Assembly (NCBI RefSeq): GCF_011682055.1
Contig: NZ_JAAQOM010000002.1
Span: 62,001-126,000 of the forward strand
DNA length: 64,000 nucleotides
Reading direction: 5' to 3'
Origin: Telluria antibiotica
Lineage (GTDB): Bacteria; Pseudomonadota; Gammaproteobacteria; Burkholderiales; Burkholderiaceae_D
Part shown: piece by piece, positions 8,577 through 17,077 of the stretch
How the letters are laid out: each line of letters begins with the position of its first letter
Numbering within the stretch: position 1 is the first letter of the stretch
Notes under the pieces: generated by a model
Databases searched by the model: none
Told to the model about the DNA's origin: nothing
The model's input: only the letters and a program-made list of their open reading frames with translations
Program-made: the position numbers and the translations under genes

Positions 8577-9182
8577 TCAATGCCGGTCGATTCCAGCATC
8601 CGGCGCCCCAATCAGGTCAACCATCTCGGCGCGCCCCATGCGCGCCATTAGCAGATTTACGAACTCGTTCCCGACCGCAATCGCTTCGTCCTCGGAGAGG
8701 GTGGCAAACACCCGCCCGCGACCGTTGTGCGACAGCATTACGTCGAGCAGTCGCCCACGTCGCAGCGTCGACACCACAGGGCTGTCGTTGGGATAAACGG
8801 CTGCCACTTGGCACACGGCGTTGTAAAGCTCGAAGTTCCAGCATTCCTCCAAGGCCGCAATCTCCGCATTCTTCAGGAAGCGCAGGAAATTACCCTGCTC
8901 GGCCCGTTCGATGCGCTGTTGTGCCTTCGCCATCTCTTCCGACACGTAAGCAGGCCCCGGCTTCGTGTAATAGAGCGTCATCAGGACCGTTGTGTGGCCA
9001 GCGATGCACTTGGAGAATATCTGTATCGGTACGCCTCCCTCAATCGCATAGGCGGTACTCGGCGCAACCCGAAGCGAATGAAGGTCGAAGTGTGGAAGCG
9101 GAAGCCCTGCGCCGGCCGCGGGGCGCACAAAGCGTACCGGAGAGCCGTCGGCAAGGGCATGAAATCGCCAGCGGTCGTGATC
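8577..9182 (-). pseudogene. gmtZ: 3' remnant of a GmtZ-type tyrosine recombinase
   Basis: About 200 codons remain. The catalytic C-terminus of a tyrosine recombinase is clear: HSLRV with the His and Arg, then AGHTTVLMTLYYTK, whose tyrosine would be the nucleophile. A C-terminal extension follows. The frame stays open upstream to about 9182, through VRFVRPAAG and DRWRFHALA, but there it runs directly into the stop codon of the TonB receptor gene. The N-terminal DNA-binding part and any gmtY gene are absent. The first in-frame GTG (9128) lies inside the domain, so this is a truncated gene and not a start. The GmtZ assignment rests on its position beside gmtX and on the recombinase motifs. Confidence 0.68.
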
Positions 9183-9183
9183 A

Positions 9184-12181
9184 TCAGAACGCGTACCCCA
9201 ACCGGATCGAAAAACGGCGCCCCGTGTAAAACGCCCCCCGCTCCATCAACCCGATTCCCTGCTGCATATATTGCTTGTACAACGCATTGGTCAAATTCGT
9301 CGCCTGCACAGACAAATTCACATTGTCCGTAAACTTGTACTGCAAGCTCGCATCGAGCTGCCCATACGCCCCACCCCACGTCGGCAACGCGTACTGCACC
9401 GAATACGGCTGACCGAAGCGCGGACTGGAAGGATTGGCGTCGATGCCGTCGCCACCATTCGTGCCATAGGCATTGATGGCCTGCAGATACTTCGACCGCC
9501 AGCTATACGCCAGGCGCGCGGACACGGCCCCCTTGTCGTACAGCAGCGCCACGTTGAACGCGTTCTTCGACAGGCCCGTCAGCGGCACGTTACCGACGTT
9601 CAGCAGGCGGCCGTCCGTATCGCACCCGGACAGGTCGCGGGCAATGAACGCGTTCGTGTCCTGCGGCGTGCACCACGCTTGCGCCAGCGGCTTGCCCAGG
9701 TCCTGGCGGCTGTCGATGTACGTGTAGTTCGCGGACACGCCGAAGCCCGACCACAGGCCCGGCAGCTTGTCGAAGTACTGCAGGTAACCGATCTCGGCCC
9801 CGCTGGCGCGGCCGGTGGCGCCGTTGACCGGTGACGTGACGGCGAAGTCGTGCGGCTGCCCTGTCGTATCGTTGAGCGTGACGACCGACGTCTTGCCGAT
9901 GATAACGTCCGACAGGCGCTTGTTGAACAGCGCAAGCGTCACCTGGCCGCCATGGCCGAAATAGTACTCGGCCGTCAGGTCGACGTTGGTCGAGCGCGTC
10001 GGCTTGAGCATGGGGTTGCCCACGCCCGTGCCCGTGTAGTCGATACTGTCGAGGATCGTCGCTTTCGTCGCATTGTCCGTGTGCGTGTGCACGTTCTGGC
10101 TCAATGTCGTGTAGGTCTGCATCTGCCAGAAGTCCGGACGCGTCATCCCTTTCGAGAACGCAGCGCGGAATTGCAGTCCGTCGCTGGCCTTCATGCGCAG
10201 GTTCAGGCTGGGCAGCACGTTCGTGTACTTGTTCTCGAAATGCGTACGATCGGACAAAGGCGCGATCACCGGCACGCCAGGCACGTTCGACGACGCCGAC
10301 GGCGAGAACAACAGGTAGCCGGCCGCCGACATGTCCGTGCGCACGACCCGCACGCCAACATTGCCATCGACCGGGTAGCGCAGGTCGTCGAAGCCGAAGC
10401 GCAGCTGCGCGTGGGCGGCCTTCGTCTTCTCGTGCTGCTGGTTCAGGCTCTCGGGGTCGCCGAACTTTGCGTAGTCCCACAGCGCGTCGCCCGAGCACGG
10501 CATGTTGCAGAGCACTTTCACCATCTCGTGCAACTGGGCGAATGCCGGGGGCGGCGCGCCGGCCGACAACGCGATGTTCGCTGCGACGATGGCCGGCGGC
10601 ATCGCCGTCTTCCGGCCGAAGAAGTCGTTGAACTGCAGTGGCGCGACCTTGTCGCCGGCAAAGCGCGGGTCGCTCAGGTACGCGAGCTGGCTGAACGGCT
10701 GCCAGCCGTCGTGGCCCACGGCCCAGGGCGCCGTGATCTCGTGCCACTGGCTGTTGCCGTGCGTCGCGCGCGTGTCGGCATCGCGCGTCGTGAAGCGCAC
10801 GCCGAAACGGAGGTCGTTCAGCACCGGGCCGTCGAACGCGTACTTCGCGTCCAGGCGGGCCGCGTTCTGCGTCGAGACGGCGTCGTCGCGGTGCTCCTGC
10901 GCCGAGTTCCAATAATAATTGTTCGGATCGGCGAGATAGGCGCGGTCGGCCGCGTCGAACGTCAGCGTGGGCGGCGACGTGCGGAAATCGACGCCCTCTT
11001 TCGGCATGTAGCCGCCCAGGCTGACGAGGTTGTCGTACCCGAACGTCGTCGCGCGCGCGTGCTGCAGGTCGCCGGCGAGCGTCCACCGGTCGGTCGGCCG
11101 CCACTGCAGGTTCCACGCGGCGTCGCGCGTGTCCGACGTACGGCCGGCGGTGCGGCTCTGGACGCCGAACCCGACGCCCGGATCCCTCGGCGCCCGGATC
11201 GAGCATGATCGTGGCCGGGTTCGCGCCCGCCGCGAGCGAGTATTCCGACGTGCGCACGTCGTACTTCGACCGGAAATACGTCAAGGACGACGACAGCGTG
11301 TCCTTCTTCCACTGCAGGGCGCCGTACAGGCCGTCGCGCTCGCGCTCGAAATTGTTCGTCGTCCAGCCGCCCCCGTTCGAGATCCAGTGCCGGGCGCCGC
11401 TCGTGTCGCCCGTCACGGCATCGGTACGCGGAATGTACGGCGAAATCTGCAGGCCGTCGCTGCGCGTGTCGATGCGCGAGCGCGCGACGTCGATCAATGC
11501 GCCGAACTCGCCGAACCCGGTCTTCCAGCGGTCCGACAGCAGGCCGGAAAACGACGGCGCATACTTGCCGCGCAGCTGCGAGCGCGACGCTTCGATGGAG
11601 ACCGCACCGTTGCGGCCCTTGAAGTCGAACGGCAGGTGCGTGCGCAGGTTCACCAGGCCGCCGATGCCGCCTTCGATCTGCTCGGCCGACGGGTCCTTGT
11701 ACACGTCGACGCCGGCCATCAGCTCGGGCGGCACGTCCTCGAAGCTCAGCGAACGGCCGCCGTTGGCGGAGAATGCGTCGCGACCGTTCAATTCCGAACG
11801 CACGTACGACAGGCCGCGCACCGAGACGCCCGTCCCTTCGGCCGCGAAGTGGTTGATGCCGTCGTGCACGCTCTGCAGCGGGTCGGCGACGTTCATCGTG
11901 CGGTCGATGGTGACACCGACCACGCGCTGCAGCACTTCCGTCACCGACTTGTCCGGCAGCTTGCCGATGTCGACCTCGACGACCGAATCGACGATCTCGT
12001 CCGCATTCTTCTTGCGCGCCGCGGCCGATGCCAGCGCGGCGCGCTGGCCCACGACGACGACGGTGGCGACGTTCGACCCCGCGTCCTGCGCGCGCGCGCC
12101 CTGCGCGCACATCGCGCCGCCGGCGGCGACCGCGAGCTGGGCCACGCCGACGGCAATGGCCGTTCTCTCGAACTGTTTCAT
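9184..12181 (-). pseudogene. TonB-dependent receptor, frameshifted
   Basis: Together the two frames encode about 990 residues, the usual size of the large TonB-dependent receptors of Caulobacter/Xanthomonas type that import glycans or siderophores. The first frame starts at ATG 12181 after an AAGGAG site and has a signal peptide (ends ARAQD). It continues with the plug domain (LPDKSVTEVLQRVVGVTIDR, then VRGLSYVRSELNG and the YKDPSAEQIEGG stretch). It runs to about 11190. The second frame continues from VGFGVQSRT through the beta-barrel to the C-terminal RLGYAF, which ends in the aromatic residue needed for outer-membrane insertion. A 16-bp repeat-type insertion explains the break. Divergent from a hybrid histidine kinase. 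Confidence 0.85.
11175..11200. repeat. 10-bp direct repeat marking a 16-bp insertion in the TonB receptor
   Basis: CGCCCGGATC occurs at 11175-11184 and again at 11191-11200, separated by CCTCGG. Removing one 16-bp unit would join the two receptor frames as LDPG-VGFG. The lesion therefore looks like slippage or microhomology duplication. Confidence 0.75.
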
Positions 12182-12383
12182 GGTTGTCTCCTTCGGTTTC
12201 CCTGTGCCTCCTTTGTTGTCTGGTCGAGCTGCCCGAAGGCGGTCGCAGGCGATCCGGCGCCGATGCGATGGCGCCACGTCCAACGATACTGCGCCTGTCC
12301 TTCGAACGCACAAAAAGAGTGCAAAATTCCCTCGGGCGGCAACAGCTCGAGGGACGTGGCCGCCGAAGCATTACGGAAAGGCA

Positions 12384-12434
12384 TTGCCTGGGTATATACT
12401 GCGTCCATCTGTCCGAGTTCCGATCGGTACCCAC
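12384..12434 (+). promoter_or_regulatory. Conserved leader of hybrid kinase 1
   Basis: This 51-bp segment directly before the ATG matches the leader at 14741-14791 in about 42 of 51 positions with no gaps. It contains a TATACT box (12395-12400) and a near-palindrome TTCCGATCGG-TA, 12 nt before the start codon. A -10 element plus a bound or structured site is plausible. No good -35 is seen. Confidence 0.55.
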
Positions 12435-14720
12435 ATGAATCAGTGGCTCTCCCACTCGACCAGGATCCGCTACGCCCTGGTTATCCTGCTGGTGCTGGCG
12501 ACCCCCATCCTGCTCGTCTGGCAGCACTATGGGATGACGCGCACCCTCGAGATCTCCCCGCAGCATCCGTATAACGTGCAGGTGACCGACGACCGCGACA
12601 CCACGCTCGGCAATCACGCGAACGGCAGTTCGGTCGGTACGCTGACCATCACCAAGGATGCGTTCACGATGCGTTGCCAGCTGGGCGCGGCCGCGACGTA
12701 TCCATACTGCAAATTGCGATTCACGATGGGCGACCCGGTCAACGGCATGGACCTGAGCGGGTACGACACGGTCACCCTGGACATGTCGTATTCGGGCCGG
12801 AACCGGCGTGTCGTCAAGCTGCACCTGACGAATTTCGAACCGGAGTTTTCCACGCTGAGCGACTGGAATTCCCAGCGATTCAATGAGCTGCTCATTGACC
12901 TCCCCGATCAGCCCCGGTTCACGATCCCGATGAATGCCGTGCGCACCGCGGACTGGTGGCAGTTCTCGCGCCAGATTCCGCTGGCCAAGAGCTACGCCCG
13001 CCTCGATCACGTCACGGCCGTGGAACTGTCGACGGACGACTACGGCGCCGCCGGACATGTGCTCACGGTCGTGCTGCGCAAGATCGAGTTCCGCGGCAAA
13101 TGGATGTCGAAGACGACCCTGCTCAGCTGGCTGGTGGGCGGATGGATCGCCTGCGGCATTCTGGGACTTGCGCTCAGCCTGCTGCACTTCCGCTCCGACC
13201 TGCAAGCCAACAATACGCGGCTGGAGCAGCTGGCCGCGATCGACCGCGAACGCAAGGAAGCGGAGGCGGCCCGCGAAACGGCATTGGCCGAGGCCGTCGC
13301 CCTGGCGCAGCAGAGAAGCAGTTTCCTGGCGCAGATGAGTCACGAGCTGCGCACGCCGCTCAATGCCATCATGGGCTACGCCCACTTGCTCGGGCGTGAT
13401 CGCGGCCACCTCAGCGACCGGCAAGCGTCCGGCCTGGCGACGATCCACGAGAGCGGCCAGCACCTGCTCACCCTGATCGACGACATCCTCGACCTGGCAC
13501 GGGTCGAAGCGGGCAAGATGGTGCTGCATACGGCCGCGGTCGATCTCGGTACCTTCCTGCATGTCGTGGCCGACATCATGCGCGTCAAGGCCGAAGAAAA
13601 GGGGCTGGCGTTCGGCTACGAACTCGCACCCGGCCTGCCGACCGCGGTGACGATCGACGAAACCCGCCTGCGCCAAGTGCTGTTGAACCTGCTGGGCAAT
13701 GCGGTGAAATTCACCGACAGCGGCAAGGTCTCGTTGCGCGTGCAGCCGGCACCGGCGACCGGCGAGGCCGGCGCGGCCACCGCGCGGTTGCGCTTCGAAG
13801 TGACGGACAGCGGCATCGGCATGAGTCCCGAACAGCTCGCGCGCATCTTCCAGCCCTTCGAGCAGGTGGCCACGGCGCAGCGGCGCGAGGGCGGCACGGG
13901 CCTCGGCCTCGCCATCAGCCAGCAACTGGTGCGTCTCATGGGCGGCAGGATCGACGTCGTCAGCGCGCCCGGCAAAGGCAGTACGTTCTGGTTCGACATC
14001 GACGTGCCGGTCGCCGCCACCGGCCCGGCAGCGGTGGCACCGCAGGACACCCCGGTGAGCTATGAAGGCGAACGCAAGCGCCTGCTGGTCGTCGACGACG
14101 TGCCGCAGAACCGCGCGATGCTGCAGGACCTGCTGCAGGACGCCGGCTTCGTCGTCGCCACCGCCACGAACGGCCTGGAATGCCTCGTCCTGCTCGACAC
14201 CTTCAAGCCCGACCTGATCCTCATGGACGTCATGATGCCTGTGATGGACGGCAACGAGACGATGCGGCAGATCCGCCGGATGCCGGGCTGGGGCGGGATC
14301 CCGATCGTCGCCGTGACGGCCAGTGCCGGGCCGGAAGACGAACGAAAAAGCCGCGACGCCGGCGCCAGCGCGTTCCTCGCCAAGCCGCTCGATCACAACC
14401 GCCTGCTGCGCACCATCGGCGCACTGCTGGGGCTGAAGTGGGTCACGGAGCAACCCGTCGCGACAGCAACCGCGCCGGCAGACGTGGACGACGCCGCCCT
14501 GGTCGCACCACCGGCCGACGAGATCGAGGAATTGTGGCAGATGGCGCAGATCGGCAATATGCGGCAGATCCGCGCGCGCGCCGCGTACCTGCGTGAGCTC
14601 GACCCGGCGTACGCGCCGTTCGCGAACCGCCTGGACGCGCTGGCGCAGGGCTACCATTCGAAGCACCTGGCCGCCTTCGTGGCGCGCTTCCGCGCCGCGG
14701 ACGCCGTCCCGCCGGCGTGA
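12435..14720 (+). CDS. Hybrid sensor histidine kinase/response regulator, paralogue 1
   Basis: The 761-residue inner-membrane sensor begins MNQWLSH. Domain order: membrane segment about 11-28; periplasmic beta-rich domain about 30-215 (segments such as LSGYDTVTLDM suggest a galactose-binding or CIA30-like sandwich, and two cysteines are present); second membrane segment about 222-245; coiled coil; HisKA with phospho-acceptor H303 in MSHELRTPLN; HATPase_c with the N box (LLGNAVKFTD) and G boxes; receiver with acceptor D598 in LMDVMMP; a helical tail of about 70 residues. It autophosphorylates and passes phosphate to its own receiver. The output partner is not in the window. I chose the ATG at 12435 because it aligns with the paralogue. 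Confidence 0.92.
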   Translation: MNQWLSHSTRIRYALVILLVLATPILLVWQHYGMTRTLEISPQHPYNVQVTDDRDTTLGNHANGSSVGTLTITKDAFTMRCQLGAAATYPYCKLRFTMGDPVNGMDLSGYDTVTLDMSYSGRNRRVVKLHLTNFEPEFSTLSDWNSQRFNELLIDLPDQPRFTIPMNAVRTADWWQFSRQIPLAKSYARLDHVTAVELSTDDYGAAGHVLTVVLRKIEFRGKWMSKTTLLSWLVGGWIACGILGLALSLLHFRSDLQANNTRLEQLAAIDRERKEAEAARETALAEAVALAQQRSSFLAQMSHELRTPLNAIMGYAHLLGRDRGHLSDRQASGLATIHESGQHLLTLIDDILDLARVEAGKMVLHTAAVDLGTFLHVVADIMRVKAEEKGLAFGYELAPGLPTAVTIDETRLRQVLLNLLGNAVKFTDSGKVSLRVQPAPATGEAGAATARLRFEVTDSGIGMSPEQLARIFQPFEQVATAQRREGGTGLGLAISQQLVRLMGGRIDVVSAPGKGSTFWFDIDVPVAATGPAAVAPQDTPVSYEGERKRLLVVDDVPQNRAMLQDLLQDAGFVVATATNGLECLVLLDTFKPDLILMDVMMPVMDGNETMRQIRRMPGWGGIPIVAVTASAGPEDERKSRDAGASAFLAKPLDHNRLLRTIGALLGLKWVTEQPVATATAPADVDDAALVAPPADEIEELWQMAQIGNMRQIRARAAYLRELDPAYAPFANRLDALAQGYHSKHLAAFVARFRAADAVPPA

Positions 14721-14740
14721 CGCACCATGCAACTCATGTA

Positions 14741-14791
14741 TTGCTTGGGTATATACTGGATGCACTTGTCCGATTTCCGATCGGAACGCAC
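14741..14791 (+). promoter_or_regulatory. Conserved leader of hybrid kinase 2
   Basis: This matches the leader of kinase 1 at equal spacing to the ATG. It includes TATACT (14752-14757) and a perfect 12-bp palindrome TTCCGATCGGAA. It lies in the 71-bp gap after the kinase 1 stop, so kinase 2 probably has its own promoter. Confidence 0.55.
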
Positions 14792-17077
14792 ATGAACCAG
14801 TGGCTTTCCCGCTCGACGAGGATCAGTCACATCCTGATCATCCTTCTCGTACTGACGACGTCCATCTCGTTGGTCTGGCAGCATTTCGGGATGACGAGCA
14901 CGCTCGAGATCTCGCCGCGGCACCCGGCGCGCGCCGTCGTGAGCGACGACCGCGGCGAGAAGCGCGGCAATCGTACGCCCGGCAAGTCGGTTGCGTCGTT
15001 CACGGTGACCAAGGATGCCTACGTCATGCGTTGCGTGTTGGCGGACGTGGCGCAATATCCATACTGTAATTTGCTGTTCGAGTTGGGCGACCCGGTCAAG
15101 GGTCTCGACCTGACCGGATACGACACGATCGCCCTCGACGTGCGCTATTCGGGCGGCGGACGGCATGTCCTCAAGCTGCACCTGATGAACTTCGAACCGG
15201 AGTATTCCGCGCGCGGCGGCTGGGACGCGCAGCGGTTCAACGAAGTGCTCGTCGATATTCCGCCGGGTCCCCCGTTCGCGATCCCGATGAATGCCTTCCG
15301 CACCGCGGACTGGTGGCTGTTCTCGCGCGAGGTTCCGTTGGCCAGGAGCTATGCCCGCCTCGATCACGTCACGGCCCTGCAACTGCAACTGGACGACCGC
15401 AGCGCCATCGGCCACGTCGTCACCGTCGAAGTGCGGAAGATCGAGTTCCGCAAAAAATGGATATCGAAGACGACCCTGCTGAGTTGGCTGGTATCCGGCT
15501 GGATCGTCGCGGGCATGATCAGCCTGTCGCTGGGCCTGCTGCACTTCCGCTCCGACCTGCAAGCGAGCAAGACCCGCCTGGAAAAACTGGCGGCCGTCGA
15601 CAGGGAGCGCAAGGAAGCCGCGGCGGCGCGCGAGAAGGCGCTGGCCGAGGCGGTCGCCCTGGCGCGGCAAAGGAGCAATTTCCTGGCGCAGATGAGCCAC
15701 GAATTGCGCACGCCCCTGAACGCCATCATCGGGTACGCCCGGCTGCTGGGACGCGATCGCGAACAGCTCACCGAACGGCAGGCGGCCGGGCTGGCGAGCA
15801 TCCAGGACAGCGGCCAGCACCTGCTCACCCTGATCAACGACATCCTCGACCTGGCGCGCGTCGAGGCCGGCAAGATGGTCTTGTATCCGGCCACCGTCCA
15901 CCTCGGCACGTTCGTGCAGGTCCTCGCGAACATCATGCGCGTCAAGGCCGAAGAGAAAGGCCTCGCGTTCAGCTGCGAACTCGCGTCCGGCGTGCCGCCG
16001 GCCGTGACGGTCGACGAAACGCGGCTGCGCCAGGTGCTGCTGAACCTGCTGGGCAATGCGGTGAAATTCACCGACAGCGGGAAGGTGTGCCTGCGCGTCC
16101 TGCCGGCGTCACCGGCAGAGGCGCCGCCAGGCGAGACCGGCGAAGCCGTCGCGCGCTTGCGCTTCGAAGTGGCCGACAGCGGCATCGGCATGAGCGCGTC
16201 GCAGCTCGGGCGCATCTTCCAGCCGTTCGAACAGGTCGCCTCGATCCAGCGGCGCGAAGGCGGCACGGGCCTGGGCCTGGCCATCAGCCAGCAGCTGGTG
16301 CGCCTGATGGGCGGCGAGATCGCCGTCGTCAGCGAGCCGAGCAAGGGCAGCACGTTCTCGTTCGAGATCGACGTGCCGGTGGCCACCGGCGGGCCCGTCG
16401 CGGCCCAGCCGCAGGAAACGGTCGTCGGCTACGAGGGCGAGCGCAAGCGGCTGCTCGTCGTCGACGACGTGCCGCAGAACCGTGCGATGCTGCTCGACCT
16501 CTTGCAGGATGCCGGTTTCATCGTCGCGGCCGCGACGAACGGCCTGGAATGCCTCATCCTCCTCGACAGCTTCAAGCCGGACCTGATCCTGATGGACGTC
16601 ATGATGCCGGTAATGGACGGCAACGAGACGACGCGACGGATCCGCCACTTGCCGGGCTGGGGCGGAATCCCGATCGTGGCCGTGACCGCCAGCGCCGGTC
16701 CGGAAGACGAACACCGGAGCCGCGATGCCGGCGCCGACGCCTTCCTCGCGAAGCCCATCGACCACGACGCCCTGCTGCGCACGGTCGGCGAACTGCTGTC
16801 ACTCAAGTGGATCACGGCGGAGGCGGCGCCAGCGCAGGCCGACGAGGATGCCGGCATGGCCGTTCCGCCGGCCGATGAGATCGAGGCACTGTGGCAGCTG
16901 GCACGCGTCGGCAATATGCGCGAGGTGCGCGAGCACGCCGCGCACCTGCGCGAACGCGATCCGGCCTACGCGGCGTTCGCGAACCGCCTGGACGTCCTCG
17001 CGCAGGGCTACCATTCGAAGCAGCTCGCGGCCTTCGTGACGCGCTACCGGGCGGAGAACGTGGTGCCACCGCTGTGA
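14792..17077 (+). CDS. Hybrid sensor histidine kinase/response regulator, paralogue 2
   Basis: This 761-residue paralogue of the preceding gene has exactly the same length and the same layout. H303 (MSHELRTPLN) is the phospho-acceptor, the ATPase domain has LLGNAVKFTD, and the receiver aspartate is D602. The four-residue offset comes from an insertion in the ATPase domain and is balanced by a shorter tail. Kinase and receiver domains are nearly identical to paralogue 1, while the periplasmic domain differs more, so the two probably sense different ligands and may feed the same output. The 3' end overlaps the convergent acyltransferase gene by 34 nt. Confidence 0.92.
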   Translation: MNQWLSRSTRISHILIILLVLTTSISLVWQHFGMTSTLEISPRHPARAVVSDDRGEKRGNRTPGKSVASFTVTKDAYVMRCVLADVAQYPYCNLLFELGDPVKGLDLTGYDTIALDVRYSGGGRHVLKLHLMNFEPEYSARGGWDAQRFNEVLVDIPPGPPFAIPMNAFRTADWWLFSREVPLARSYARLDHVTALQLQLDDRSAIGHVVTVEVRKIEFRKKWISKTTLLSWLVSGWIVAGMISLSLGLLHFRSDLQASKTRLEKLAAVDRERKEAAAAREKALAEAVALARQRSNFLAQMSHELRTPLNAIIGYARLLGRDREQLTERQAAGLASIQDSGQHLLTLINDILDLARVEAGKMVLYPATVHLGTFVQVLANIMRVKAEEKGLAFSCELASGVPPAVTVDETRLRQVLLNLLGNAVKFTDSGKVCLRVLPASPAEAPPGETGEAVARLRFEVADSGIGMSASQLGRIFQPFEQVASIQRREGGTGLGLAISQQLVRLMGGEIAVVSEPSKGSTFSFEIDVPVATGGPVAAQPQETVVGYEGERKRLLVVDDVPQNRAMLLDLLQDAGFIVAAATNGLECLILLDSFKPDLILMDVMMPVMDGNETTRRIRHLPGWGGIPIVAVTASAGPEDEHRSRDAGADAFLAKPIDHDALLRTVGELLSLKWITAEAAPAQADEDAGMAVPPADEIEALWQLARVGNMREVREHAAHLRERDPAYAAFANRLDVLAQGYHSKQLAAFVTRYRAENVVPPL

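Noticed and set aside
8438-9332. Plus-strand frames opposite gmtX and the gmtZ remnant
   Set aside because: They are complementary to the recombinase and GmtX sequences, which have recognisable motifs on the minus strand.
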